A stretch of 64,000 bases of DNA from Photobacterium sp. GJ3 (lineage in GTDB: Bacteria > Pseudomonadota > Gammaproteobacteria > Enterobacterales > Vibrionaceae), in the NCBI RefSeq assembly GCF_018199995.1, contig NZ_CP073579.1, forward strand, positions 1,364,001 through 1,428,000, given 5' to 3'. Positions within the stretch are counted from its first letter, which is position 1. Every line of letters begins with the position of its first letter. Both the position numbers and the translations under genes were made by a program. Positions 18,344-27,051 of this stretch are shown piece by piece. The notes under the pieces were generated by a model. That model was given only the letters and a program-made list of their open reading frames with translations. It was not told the origin of the DNA and searched no databases.

Positions 18344-19117
18344 ATGTCATTGTCGATTAAAAAAGCTTTGATTCCGGTTGCACTGGCCGCAACACTGGGC
18401 ACCAGCATGCAGGCCAACGCGGATATTTTAGAACTGGCCCTGTTAATTGATGGTTCAGGCAGTATAGGTTCCACGGATTTTGCCAACCAAATCAGTGGCT
18501 ATACCAACATTTTAAATTCAGCCGGCTTTTACAACACCTTCATCGATCCAAGCCCTTATACCGAGGTTTACGTCAGCGCATGGACCTTCTCCGGCACCGC
18601 CGTGCAGGTCGTCGACTGGACACTGCTCGACAGTGATGCCGCAGCGGCTGGCTTTGCAACCGACCTGACGAATGGCGCGTCTTACGCCGGCGGGTCGACC
18701 AACACACAAGACGCGATTCTGGATGCGATGGCTGCATTCTCAATCGGCTCACAGGATTACAAGTTCGTGATTGATATCTCCACGGACGGTGTGCCAACGT
18801 CCGACAATGATCCGGGCGATCCCAGTACGAATGCGCTGATTGCTGCCAATGCAGCCCGTGATTTGGGGATCACCATTAACGCACTGGGCGTCGGTGGCGT
18901 TGATCAGAGCTTCCTTGAAGCTTTAGTCGGGATCAATCCGGCAGACACGCCATTAGGTTTTTATCTTGAAGCCAGTAACTTTGGTTCAGACTTTCAGGAT
19001 GCACTGGTCCGTAAGTTTGGTCGAGAGATCACTGATATGCCGGAGCCAACCTCCATGGCCTTTTTAGGTCTCGGCGTTCTCGGACTGGGCCTTCTTCGCC
19101 GCCGCCAGAAACAATAA
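18344..19117 (+). CDS. secreted vWA-domain protein (DUF1194-like) with PEP-CTERM sorting signal
   Basis: Exported protein of 257 residues. A signal peptide (residues 1-28, cleavage near ANA/D) is followed by a von Willebrand A domain with the MIDAS motif LLIDGSGSIGSTD and the later GGSTNTQDA and DISTDGVPT segments. The last 25 residues are a textbook PEP-CTERM signal: MPEPTS, a glycine-leucine membrane segment, then RRRQK. PEP-CTERM proteins are processed by an inner-membrane exosortase and released to the surface or to exopolysaccharide; no exosortase is in this window. The ATG at 18344 has GAGGAG seven bases upstream. The gene stands alone with a hairpin after it. Confidence 0.88.
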   Translation: MSLSIKKALIPVALAATLGTSMQANADILELALLIDGSGSIGSTDFANQISGYTNILNSAGFYNTFIDPSPYTEVYVSAWTFSGTAVQVVDWTLLDSDAAAAGFATDLTNGASYAGGSTNTQDAILDAMAAFSIGSQDYKFVIDISTDGVPTSDNDPGDPSTNALIAANAARDLGITINALGVGGVDQSFLEALVGINPADTPLGFYLEASNFGSDFQDALVRKFGREITDMPEPTSMAFLGLGVLGLGLLRRRQKQ

Positions 19118-19148
19118 CCGGTATCCCTTCTTCCTCTCCCAAATAACA

Positions 19149-19174
19149 GAAAGCTCCTGACAACAGGGGCTTTC
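19149..19174. terminator. bidirectional terminator-like hairpin between convergent genes
   Basis: GAAAGCTCCTG and CAGGGGCTTTC form an 11-bp stem with one G-U pair and an ACAA loop between the vWA gene and the convergent lipoprotein gene. T-runs are short on both strands. Confidence 0.5.
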
Positions 19175-19214
19175 CATCATCCTCGGTGCATCATCGATTC
19201 CCGGTGACACGCAT

Positions 19215-20972
19215 TTACAGACTTTCACCTTCGGCGGTCGCGGCAGTTTTCATGGCTTGCTCTTTGGCGACGCGGATAAATTCCTCGAATTCTTGCTGCA
19301 TTCCGGCAATATCCATAGGCACAACCGTTTCCCAGTGTTCTCCGAAGTCAGCCGTACGCACAACCTGCCCCTGATCACACAAAAAATACAGCATGTTTTT
19401 ATCAGTCAGCTCAGGCAACATGGTTTCACAACCCGCTTTAGAAGCACCATGATGCTGCCATGCCTCTTGATCACTGAGCCGATCCCTTTTCGCGGAAATC
19501 AGTTTCAGCGCACTGTCGCCATTGTTAGCAACAACGCGCCCCAGAGAAACCACAACGCCATCCTCTGTCATTGCAGGCAGGCTTCGCTCTGTCTTACCGT
19601 CACCCAAAAAATACAGGTGACGCTGAATCGTCTGCCACGCATCTCCATCATTGAAGCTGATGATCTGATCCCCCACACCATCCCACTGACTTACCGACAG
19701 ACCCATTAAAACACCATCATTGAGTCTGGCCATTTTCACCAGGGGTTCTGATTCAGAAACAATCCATTGGCCGGTGGTGACATCGAAATCCGATTTCTGA
19801 TTATCGTTCAGAATACGTATCTGACCCTTCGCATTGATCAGCGGAAACAGCCCCCCGTTCTGGACCCAGCCACCATTTGCCGGTTTTTGATTGAAAGAGC
19901 CGATTTTCTTCCATTCATGCTGAATATGCTCGAACTGATACACGGAATGAGTCATCGCAGAACGCGTCAATGCGTAGTAGCTCCCTTTGCCTTTACCCAT
20001 CCACAGAATGGCTTCACTCGCCGGGACCGGAGAAAGTATTTGCCAGTGATCATGCCAGCCATTCGCAACAAACAATTGTCCGCGCTCACCGCCCACGGCA
20101 ATCTGATGATCCAATTCCAGTACAGAAGCAACCTGCGCGTTCGTCGGCAAGTCCACCTGGAACCACTGACCATCGTGGCCCAGCACTCTCAGCTGTCCAA
20201 ATTTCGCAGCGATGGCCCCTCTGGCAAATTGATTCAGCGCAATTGCATCATCGCCATAAGCATTCGCACGAGATAACTCACCCAGCTTCATTCTGATTTC
20301 ATCCAGCTGGTCCTGTTGCCAGCTGCCTATGGCCTGCAAATCCAGCGTTTCAGCAATTTTCGGGTACTGATTCAGCACAAACTTTTCCAGATGCTGCTGT
20401 TCATCCAGTCGGGCGACATAAGCTTTCTGAGCGCTTGTGTTATTCCAGAACGAGGCTGATTTCACATTCAGTAATGGCTGAAAGCCAAGCGTGCCAAGAT
20501 TGGTGATCTGATTGTTTCGCACGTCGAACTTGCCTGCACTGAAACCCACAGGCATGGAAAGCCAGGAACTCACATTGCCATCTGAGTAGTAACTGTACAG
20601 TTTGGTAATCAGATAACTGCCCTCCGGCATCGTCCCGACAAATAACTGACTGTCAATCACGCCCTGTGTAGAAGGAACCAGCGAATAAAAATCGGGCTCC
20701 CACTCAAGCAGGTCAGGGTCAATGTCTTTCACACCGGACTTTTCGACAGCGGCCTGTTTAATCGCTTCAATATTATCGGTTCGCATCACCAGAACTTCGG
20801 TCCAATGATCATGTAAAGCCCCCAGGGCTTCCGTATTATTAATAACCTGAACAGCCACCACACCATTGCCCGGAGGCAAGGGCTGATGATTCTCCATTCG
20901 AGTGGGCTGAATATTGCTTGCACAGCCACTCAGAACAGCTAAGAGAAAGAATAAAATCAATGGGTTTCTCAT
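19215..20972 (-). CDS. large lipoprotein of unknown function, possible beta-propeller
   Basis: The 585-residue protein has a lipoprotein signal (LAVLSGC/ASN), so it should be lipid-anchored on the outer or inner membrane facing the periplasm. Residues beyond about 270 contain repeated short beta-rich segments built around Trp and Gly (for example GHDGQWFQVD, GWHDHWQILS, DGDAWQTI and DFGEHWETVV). These resemble BNR/sialidase-like propeller blades with Asp-x-Gly-x-x-Trp turns. I do not recognise the family. The ATG at 20972 is chosen because it directly starts the lipoprotein signal; a start nine codons earlier is possible. The next upstream minus-strand gene is separated by a terminator-like hairpin. 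Confidence 0.75.
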   Translation of the reverse strand: MRNPLILFFLLAVLSGCASNIQPTRMENHQPLPPGNGVVAVQVINNTEALGALHDHWTEVLVMRTDNIEAIKQAAVEKSGVKDIDPDLLEWEPDFYSLVPSTQGVIDSQLFVGTMPEGSYLITKLYSYYSDGNVSSWLSMPVGFSAGKFDVRNNQITNLGTLGFQPLLNVKSASFWNNTSAQKAYVARLDEQQHLEKFVLNQYPKIAETLDLQAIGSWQQDQLDEIRMKLGELSRANAYGDDAIALNQFARGAIAAKFGQLRVLGHDGQWFQVDLPTNAQVASVLELDHQIAVGGERGQLFVANGWHDHWQILSPVPASEAILWMGKGKGSYYALTRSAMTHSVYQFEHIQHEWKKIGSFNQKPANGGWVQNGGLFPLINAKGQIRILNDNQKSDFDVTTGQWIVSESEPLVKMARLNDGVLMGLSVSQWDGVGDQIISFNDGDAWQTIQRHLYFLGDGKTERSLPAMTEDGVVVSLGRVVANNGDSALKLISAKRDRLSDQEAWQHHGASKAGCETMLPELTDKNMLYFLCDQGQVVRTADFGEHWETVVPMDIAGMQQEFEEFIRVAKEQAMKTAATAEGESL

Positions 20973-21051
20973 AAGCGCTCTCTCATCCCTTTGCTTCAAT
21001 ATTGTGAGTCATATAATTTTTTGTATGACTATACGCATACCGGAAATAATA

Positions 21052-21077
21052 GAAAGCCTTGCAAATGCAAGGCTTTC
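21052..21077 (-). terminator. terminator-like hairpin after the 21.2-22.2 kb gene
   Basis: GAAAGCCTTGC pairs with GCAAGGCTTTC around a four-base loop. On the minus strand it is followed by TATTATTT. It separates the upstream gene from the lipoprotein gene. Confidence 0.55.
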
Positions 21078-21221
21078 ACAAAAAAGAAAGTTTGATCAGA
21101 CATATCGATAATTTCGGTAAAAACTGCCTCATTCATTCGTCAGTTCAGGACCAAAGGGTGAGCACCCAATAAAAATCACGCGGCTCTTCCCAGGCAGCAA
21201 CGAAAGAAATACCTCCTGATG

Positions 21222-22211
21222 TCATTCCCCCAAAGGCAACAGGACATGATCGGTAAACAGAAAGTTCCCCAGTAAAGCCGTGCGTTGCTGACTGCCATCC
21301 GAATAATCGACGAGAAAGCGAACCAGCAGATATCCCGGTGTGTCCCCTTTTCCCAAATCCAGAATGTTCACCGGTACTTCCAGGGCTTTCTCTCGCTCTG
21401 GCTGAATGACAACCGGATCAGCGAGGGTGACAGATTCATCATTGTCTGGCCCAAGACTGATTCCCGGTGCTTGCAATGTGACCCGGGGCGGTAACTGCTC
21501 CCCAAGATATCCTGCCTGCGCGGATGGGAAGACCACAAAGATCCGCTCACTGCGAATACGGGTCAGGGTTGCATCTCTGGCCCCACGATTTGAAAAGGTA
21601 AAGCGCAAGGTGGGTTGCAGCGTCGGATTCACCACCTCCTCCACATAGGCGATCGGCTGAGGCATCTCACTCAACGGTCTATTGATGAGTTTGCCTGCGG
21701 TGTCGTACCGATAATAATGAGGCACACCATCGTCGTGTTCATAGATATCCAACCGGGAAATCAAGCTGCCTTCAGCCTCGGGATCCCGCTCAATCCGGTA
21801 AACAGACACCATTGACTGCAAGGCATTCGCACTGAGGCTGCCCGCTGCGATTAATTGATTAGGCGCTTTGAACTGCGCCTGTGAATCGGTATTCAGCAAA
21901 TAACCGGGTGTATCACAGAGTAACCAGGACGGCAGAACTTCAGCCCAGCGCTGGCATTCACCGGCAAGAGTCTGTTCTGCCTCTGGCGACGTTGCCGCCA
22001 GCATAGCGCTGTATTCGGGCTGGCTGATCGCGAGCAGTTCAGGCTTCAGCAACCCTGATTTTTCATCTGAAAACGGGGCGAGATCCACGCCCGTCAGGCT
22101 GAGCTCTGCGGGTCGTGTGTGATAGGTATAAAATTTCAGCACCACAGCCCCCAGCACCATCGCCAGCAACAGAGGCAAGATAAACCGCAACAGCAGATTC
22201 TTCTTGGTCAT
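21222..22211 (-). CDS. membrane-anchored periplasmic protein of unknown function
   Basis: The 329-residue protein has a single N-terminal membrane segment (about residues 8-28) after a Lys-rich start and then a long hydrophilic region, so most of it should face the periplasm. Two cysteines (GECQRW and LLCDTPG) could form a disulfide. The C-terminal 150 residues look beta-rich. No family is recognised. The second of two closely spaced ATGs is chosen because TGAGGA lies six bases before it. It may be related in function to the lipoprotein gene downstream, but a hairpin lies between them. Confidence 0.7.
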   Translation of the reverse strand: MTKKNLLLRFILPLLLAMVLGAVVLKFYTYHTRPAELSLTGVDLAPFSDEKSGLLKPELLAISQPEYSAMLAATSPEAEQTLAGECQRWAEVLPSWLLCDTPGYLLNTDSQAQFKAPNQLIAAGSLSANALQSMVSVYRIERDPEAEGSLISRLDIYEHDDGVPHYYRYDTAGKLINRPLSEMPQPIAYVEEVVNPTLQPTLRFTFSNRGARDATLTRIRSERIFVVFPSAQAGYLGEQLPPRVTLQAPGISLGPDNDESVTLADPVVIQPEREKALEVPVNILDLGKGDTPGYLLVRFLVDYSDGSQQRTALLGNFLFTDHVLLPLGE

Positions 22212-22638
22212 TGTCATTCCTCAGCGGTCAGCACTGCTGCTAAGTATAGCTGTCGCAACCCTCGCTATATTCAGTTAAAAGAGACGAGAAATCAGAATTA
22301 ACCGACTTGTCATTTTTTTCATCGAATTCAATGTGTTTTAATTCTCAGGCCAATATCACAAAACCGGACTTCAACCACAAAAAATCGACCTGTCTCTATG
22401 AGTTCAAAGGCATACTCTGTCGCCCAATTGCCTTATATTAGGTTTTGTTGACCCGAGAATGGTCAATGCAGACCCAGGATAAAGACGCTTTATCCCCCGC
22501 TGTTCGCTGCGAAGCTGACCTAAAATCAGGAACTTCATCAGCAGGGATCAGTCAAATGTCTGGAAATAGTAATCTGCAGCGCTGCACGCGCTGCCGGATG
22601 ACTCTTGAAATTGTTTTTTTAATCAAAGGATGCTGACT
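22212..22638. other. divergent intergenic region upstream of the yjfI operon
   Basis: No gene is supported here; a 63-codon frame at 22445-22636 lacks a ribosome site and family features. The region should hold the promoters for the minus-strand gene and the yjf operon. A GC-rich hairpin (GCAGCGCTGC, near 22576-22585) is visible. No clear -35/-10 pair could be assigned. Confidence 0.4.
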
Positions 22639-23037
22639 ATGTGGCAACTTTCCGATCTGGCTCCCCTGCTGTCTGAGCATGACGGCTGGCAAGTCGAATT
22701 ACAGGGTCAGGCACTGCTGATCCGCAATGAAGACAACATTGAAGCCTTTCTGGCGGTTTCAGGCGAACAGATTCTGGTTGAAGTCGTGTTGTTCGATGCC
22801 GCTCAGGTCAAAGATACCGATGCACTGAACCGCGAAGTTCTGCGTACACACAAGCTGTTCCCGCTGTCGACCATTGGCCTGAACACAATCAATGACAATG
22901 ATTACTACATTGCCTTTGGTTCTCTGTCGTCTCAGTCCAAAGCTGAAAGTGTTGTCATTGAAGTCGCGACGCTATTCCGTAACGTTGAAGCCTTTATCGA
23001 TCTGTATCAGGACCACTTCAAGGAGCAAACAGCATGA
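22639..23037 (+). CDS. yjfI: DUF2170-family protein YjfI
   Basis: Small cytoplasmic protein of 132 residues and unknown biochemical role, first gene of a YjfI-YjfJ type membrane-stress operon. Family features include the N-terminal WQLSDLAPLL, LVEVVLFDA, THKLFPLSTIGL and the YYIAFGSLSS segment. The ATG at 22639 has AAAGGA eight bases upstream; an earlier ATG at 22630 overlaps that site. Its stop overlaps the start of the PspA-like gene (ATGA), so the two are coupled. Confidence 0.85.
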   Translation: MWQLSDLAPLLSEHDGWQVELQGQALLIRNEDNIEAFLAVSGEQILVEVVLFDAAQVKDTDALNREVLRTHKLFPLSTIGLNTINDNDYYIAFGSLSSQSKAESVVIEVATLFRNVEAFIDLYQDHFKEQTA

Positions 23038-23720
23038 GTGTGTGGAAAAAACTGTTCACCGCAGTCCGTGGCGGTGCAAACGAAGCCGCTGAAGCCGTCG
23101 TCGACAGCCAGGCCCTGCGTATCCTTGATCAGGAAATTCGTGAAGCGAAGGAAGAGCTTCGCCGTTCAGACGAAGCGCTGGTTAAAATTGTCGCCAAGCG
23201 CAAAATGTCCCAGCAAAAAGTCGAAAGCTTTAATCTGGGGATTACCGAGTATGAAGCCTATGCCCGCAATGCGATGGACAAAGGTCAGCAGGATCTGGCG
23301 CTGGAGTGCGCTCAGAAAGTGGCAAACCTGCGGAACGAGCAGCAAACCGAACAAACGTACCTCGATCAATTCAACACGTCTGAACAGAGCCTGCGTGGCA
23401 ACATCGCACAGGCGAAAGACAAACTGCGTCAGCTGGAACAACAGGTTGATGTGGTGAAAGCAACAGAAGCCGTGCAAAAAGCACAGTCTGCCGTTTCAGC
23501 CAGCCACGTCGGTGCAAACACCAAGATGCACACGGCAGCTTCGTCGTTGGAGCGCATCAAACAGCGTCAGGCCGAAAAAGCGGCACAATTGGAAGCCTCT
23601 GCTGAAATGGCGGAGGAACAGTCCGGTTCTGCGCTGGAGAAAAAACTTGCTGATGCTGGCATCAAAAGCGGTGGCCAAGCCTCTGCTGAAGATGAACTGG
23701 CACGTATTCTCGGTCGCTAA
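23034..23720 (+). CDS. yjfJ: PspA/IM30-family protein YjfJ
   Basis: Peripheral inner-membrane protein of the ESCRT-III-like PspA/Vipp1 superfamily, 228 residues and almost entirely alpha-helical. The N-terminal helix (MSVWKKLFTAVRGGANEAAE) is amphipathic, followed by the long coiled-coil hairpin (residues about 25-180, rich in Gln, Lys and Glu). The C-terminal part ends DELARILGR. Such proteins polymerise on and stabilise stressed membranes. Partners here are YjfI and a downstream potassium channel. Confidence 0.92.
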   Translation: MSVWKKLFTAVRGGANEAAEAVVDSQALRILDQEIREAKEELRRSDEALVKIVAKRKMSQQKVESFNLGITEYEAYARNAMDKGQQDLALECAQKVANLRNEQQTEQTYLDQFNTSEQSLRGNIAQAKDKLRQLEQQVDVVKATEAVQKAQSAVSASHVGANTKMHTAASSLERIKQRQAEKAAQLEASAEMAEEQSGSALEKKLADAGIKSGGQASAEDELARILGR

Positions 23721-23757
23721 GCAGGCGCCATGCCTCTGAAGGATTGAGGAGAAAGGC

Positions 23758-24786
23758 ATGACAATCTGGTTGTGGGTCCGTCGCTGGGCCCATCAACAAT
23801 TCAATCAGCTCAATGGCCGCAACCTGCTCATGACCCTGGTGATCTATGTCGGGTTAAGCTGGATACTTCTTGAATTGGCGGGTGAGCAAGATCTGACTCA
23901 CTCAGCAAGCCGCTTCATTTATTACCTCGTGGTGACTGCCTCGACTGTCGGTTACGGTGATTTTTCACCGCAGACCATCGCCGGTCAATGGGTCGTTTCC
24001 CTGTTCGTAATTCCGGGCGGTCTGGGATTATTCGCCATTGGGATTGGCCGTCTGGCCACCGTGTTTATCAGTTACTGGAAAAGCAGCCTGCTTGGCAAAC
24101 GGAGAATCAACGTGGAGAACCACATTCTGGTACTCGGCTGGAATCACCAGCGAACCCTGCATCTGATCAAAATGCTGCAACATGAAGAGCGAACCCGTCG
24201 ACACATTGTGCTGTGTGTTCGTCCTGAAATGGAAAATCCACTGCCGGGCGAAATCGACTTTGTGCGTGTGGTCAGTTTTACCGACACAGCAAGCATGGAC
24301 AGAGCCGGGATCGGCAGCGCCAGTTGCATCATCATTGATAACGAAGAAGACGACGTGACTCTGGCTGCAGCATTGTACTGTGCCAGCCGGAATCCGCAGG
24401 CACACCTGCTGGCTTATTTTCATGATGAAACGCTGAGTGACCTGCTGAAAAGCCACTGTCCGAATGCCGAATGTATTCCGTCTGTGGCCGTGGAAATGCT
24501 GGCCAAAGCTGCAGTTGACCCGGGCTCAAGCGGTTTACACCACGAACTGCTGAGTACCCATCATGGCATGACTCAGTACGCAGTACGTTTTCCTGCCAAC
24601 GGTGTGAGCACGCCGATCAGCCAGTTGTTCACCCTGTTTAAAGCTGAGCATGATGCCACATTAATCGGTATCGACCGGGGCGATGGGATTGAGCTCAATC
24701 CGGCGCTGGATCTGGAAGTCACGCCGGGTACCAATATCTTCTATATCGCGGATGAGCGGATAGACCAATTCAACTGGCCTGACTGA
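23758..24786 (+). CDS. two-TM potassium channel with RCK/TrkA-N domain
   Basis: Inner-membrane ion channel of 342 residues. The N-terminus has two membrane segments flanking a pore loop with the selectivity filter TASTVGYGDFSP. It is followed by a Rossmann-like RCK domain (NHILVLGWNHQRTLHLIK, then IIDNEEDDVTLAAALYCAS) and a C-terminal regulatory region. The RCK glycine pattern is partly degenerate (GWNHQR), so the nucleotide ligand is uncertain. GAGGAGAAAGGC precedes the ATG. The gene lies between yjfJ and yjfK homologues, a position empty in the E. coli operon, which suggests that membrane stress sensing and K+ flux are coupled. Confidence 0.9.
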   Translation: MTIWLWVRRWAHQQFNQLNGRNLLMTLVIYVGLSWILLELAGEQDLTHSASRFIYYLVVTASTVGYGDFSPQTIAGQWVVSLFVIPGGLGLFAIGIGRLATVFISYWKSSLLGKRRINVENHILVLGWNHQRTLHLIKMLQHEERTRRHIVLCVRPEMENPLPGEIDFVRVVSFTDTASMDRAGIGSASCIIIDNEEDDVTLAAALYCASRNPQAHLLAYFHDETLSDLLKSHCPNAECIPSVAVEMLAKAAVDPGSSGLHHELLSTHHGMTQYAVRFPANGVSTPISQLFTLFKAEHDATLIGIDRGDGIELNPALDLEVTPGTNIFYIADERIDQFNWPD

Positions 24787-24803
24787 GCCAGCGAGGAGCA
24801 TTG

Positions 24804-25439
24804 ATGTTTGACTGGTTTAAAAAACGCAATCAGCCGCAGGATACGGGTCCGAAAGCTCCGGAAATCCTCGGTCTGAGACTGGGTGGAGCGTTTGAGCTGG
24901 ATGATCTGAAGCTGCGTCTGACCGAACCCTCGCTGATCATCGAAGGGGCCGCGCGAACGCATCTGATTCAGGCGGTCGGAGAAGTCCAGCTGGATGAGCA
25001 GACTCGTCTGATTCGGTACTACACCGACGACGACGGCTTTGTTCAGGTCCTGGCCCATGGCGAGTCTGATGCCGATGTCAGTGAGGTGAAACTGTTCTAT
25101 TTCTACGACAGTAAACCCATTGACACCGACAGTGAGTGGCAACATCAGCTGGATCATCAGATCGTCAAAAGTCAGTGGACTCTGGAAGAATTCAGCTTCG
25201 ATAAACTCTGGGATAACAGCCGCCCGGTTGCGATGACGGAAACCACCTGGCTGCAAAATGGTTCCACCAACAGAACGGATCAGTTTGTCATGCTTTACGA
25301 GCGGGAAGCAGCACCGTCCACGACCGAAGTACTGCTGGTTGCCGCCGAAGAAAAGATTTTCAATAACCGGGCCGAACGAAGCCTGGTCTTGAGCACCGGA
25401 TTTGATCTCAGCCCAACCGATTTTAAACTCATCGGCTGA
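24804..25439 (+). CDS. yjfK: DUF2491-family protein YjfK
   Basis: Cytoplasmic protein of 211 residues, homologous to YjfK by length, N-terminus (MFDWFKKRN) and the LGLRLGGAFELDDLKLRL region. Function is unknown. The ATG at 24804 has GAGGAG five bases upstream; the frame also opens at a TTG one codon earlier. It follows the channel gene by 17 bases and belongs to the same operon. Confidence 0.82.
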   Translation: MFDWFKKRNQPQDTGPKAPEILGLRLGGAFELDDLKLRLTEPSLIIEGAARTHLIQAVGEVQLDEQTRLIRYYTDDDGFVQVLAHGESDADVSEVKLFYFYDSKPIDTDSEWQHQLDHQIVKSQWTLEEFSFDKLWDNSRPVAMTETTWLQNGSTNRTDQFVMLYEREAAPSTTEVLLVAAEEKIFNNRAERSLVLSTGFDLSPTDFKLIG

Positions 25440-25478
25440 ATCAGATAACACAAAAACTATTATTTTTTAGGGATTTAC

Positions 25479-25895
25479 ATGGAATTACTAACACAATCAC
25501 TCGCAGGGTTAGGCTCATTTGCAATCTATTTTTCGATTTCGATTCTGTTTCTGATGCTGTTCAAAATCATTTTCGTTCGGGTCACCCCTTACGATGAATG
25601 GAAATTGGTGAAAGAAGAGAAAAATACAGCAGCAGCGATCACGCTGTCCGGTTCAATCGTGGGTTACTCGCTGGCGGTTGCAGGTGCTGCCAGCAACTCT
25701 GTGAATTTTGTGGATTTCGCTATCTGGGGCGTCGTGGCGTTACTGGCACAGATGCTGGCTTATGTCATTGTACGTATTGGTTTCATGCCTAAAATTGCCG
25801 AGCGCATTGAAGCTGGCGAGATCCCTGCGGGTCTGCTGATGGCTGCAACTTCGGTATCCGTTGGCCTGCTGAACGCAGCCTGCATGACCTACTGA
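25479..25895 (+). CDS. yjfL: DUF350-family membrane protein YjfL
   Basis: Small integral membrane protein of 138 residues with four predicted membrane segments (about 13-33, 50-72, 78-98 and 112-135), matching the DUF350/YjfL family. A conserved charged linker EEKNTAAAITLSGSIVGYSL lies between the first two helices. Its role is unknown; in known operons it accompanies PspA-like and ATP-grasp proteins. TAGGG precedes the ATG. Confidence 0.86.
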   Translation: MELLTQSLAGLGSFAIYFSISILFLMLFKIIFVRVTPYDEWKLVKEEKNTAAAITLSGSIVGYSLAVAGAASNSVNFVDFAIWGVVALLAQMLAYVIVRIGFMPKIAERIEAGEIPAGLLMAATSVSVGLLNAACMTY

Positions 25896-25906
25896 GGGGA
25901 AGTGCG

Positions 25907-26524
25907 ATGAAACGGACCAAAGAAGTCAATCTACCTGGCATGCGAAAGCAATGGCGCTCTTTTGCTGTTGCACCGGTCACCGCAGCAATTTCAGCAGGAT
26001 TGCTGGCTGGGTGTAGTGAAACGAAAGAAGACGCGCGGCTTTACCATACCCTCAACGACTGTAAAAGTGATAACCCCGGCTACGCCACACAATGTGAAAT
26101 GGCCTATGAAGATGCATTGAAAGAGGCTGCCCGCACCGCACCCAAATTCTCAACCCGCCGTGACTGTACGGAAGAATTTGGTATGAACAGCTGTGTGGAA
26201 GCGCCGAACAACAACTGGTTTATGCCAGCCATGGCTGGTTTTATGTTTGCCCGTCTGATTGATAACCAGCGTGGCTATTACAGCCAGCCCATGTTCAGTT
26301 CTTCGTATCCGAGCAGCCGCTATTATGGCCGCTGGATGACAGCCGACGGTTACGATTACGGTTCATATCGCTATAAGAAAGCGAAAGTGCTCATCGGCAA
26401 AGAGCAGATGAAACCCAAACCAACCGTGACCCGTACCATTTCCCGGGGTGGATTTGGCTCCAGTGCAGCAGCTAAATCCAGTTGGAGCAGTTCTTCCAGC
26501 TCCAGCCGAAGCTGGGGTGGCTAA
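25907..26524 (+). CDS. yjfM: DUF1190-family lipoprotein YjfM
   Basis: Probable lipoprotein of 205 residues with a long N-terminal region and the lipobox LLAGC near residue 36. Paired cysteine motifs (DCKSDNPGYATQCEMAYEDA and RRDCTEEFGMNSC) match DUF1190. The C-terminal 40 residues become low complexity with a run of serines and end SRSWGG, as is usual in this family. It follows yjfL by 11 bases and is last in the operon before a strong terminator. The glutathionylspermidine-synthase-like gene yjfC, the usual next gene, is absent here. Confidence 0.85.
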   Translation: MKRTKEVNLPGMRKQWRSFAVAPVTAAISAGLLAGCSETKEDARLYHTLNDCKSDNPGYATQCEMAYEDALKEAARTAPKFSTRRDCTEEFGMNSCVEAPNNNWFMPAMAGFMFARLIDNQRGYYSQPMFSSSYPSSRYYGRWMTADGYDYGSYRYKKAKVLIGKEQMKPKPTVTRTISRGGFGSSAAAKSSWSSSSSSSRSWGG

Positions 26525-26545
26525 TCCAAACCCGGTTGCCATGAC

Positions 26546-26576
26546 AAAAAGAGCGCTGAATGCGCTCTTTTTATTT
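26546..26576 (+). terminator. rho-independent terminator of the yjf operon
   Basis: AAAAAGAGCGC and GCGCTCTTTTT form a perfect stem around TGAAT. A T-run serves the plus strand and the A-run would serve the minus strand. Confidence 0.9.
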
Positions 26577-26596
26577 CATTTCTGGCAATTGAAGCA

Positions 26597-27051
26597 TTAG
26601 TACGTCGCGTATCCCTGCGCTTCAGGTGTCGGCGCTTTCGCGTAATCTTCTTCACCCACACTGTAACAAAGATAGTAAATCGCGCCCTGCTCTCCTGCCT
26701 CCGTATCTCCCATCCCGGAAAGGACAACCACCTGAGCCCCCAGATCCTTCAACGTACTATACTGACTCTCGTCGATCGTGAGTGCCCCCAGATCGATGTC
26801 TTTCTTGATTGGGTCTCTGTCACGGATTTTGATTGTGACTGGCCCACGGTCCAGCGGAAATCGATAGTCATAGGATTCACTTTCAACAAAAGCGAACTGG
26901 TCTTCGAAAGGCACTCAATCTGAAAACCCGCACCAGGCAGGCTCTCGCGCACAAATTCCTTAAAAGAATAACTATTGCTATCTTTTTGCCTGAATCGCAT
27001 GAACAGCAAACAAAAAGTGACCATAAACCGAAAATAGTTTATGTGTCTCAT
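26597..27051 (-). pseudogene. unknown protein, probably split by a frameshift
   Basis: Two overlapping frames join into one plausible protein of about 151 residues. The N-terminal part ends near SLPGAGFQIE and the C-terminal part starts near FEDQFAFVESESYDYRF. One added base around the TTT at 26905-26909 (plus-strand AAA) would join them, and the total length is consistent with one missing base. The C-terminal half has a balanced, protein-like composition (GPVTIKIRDRDP, ALTIDESQYSTLKDLG). No family is recognised. The N-terminus is uncertain. Confidence 0.42.

Noticed and set aside
22445..22636. 63-codon frame just before yjfI
   Set aside because: No ribosome site and no conserved features; it lies in the region that should hold the operon promoter.
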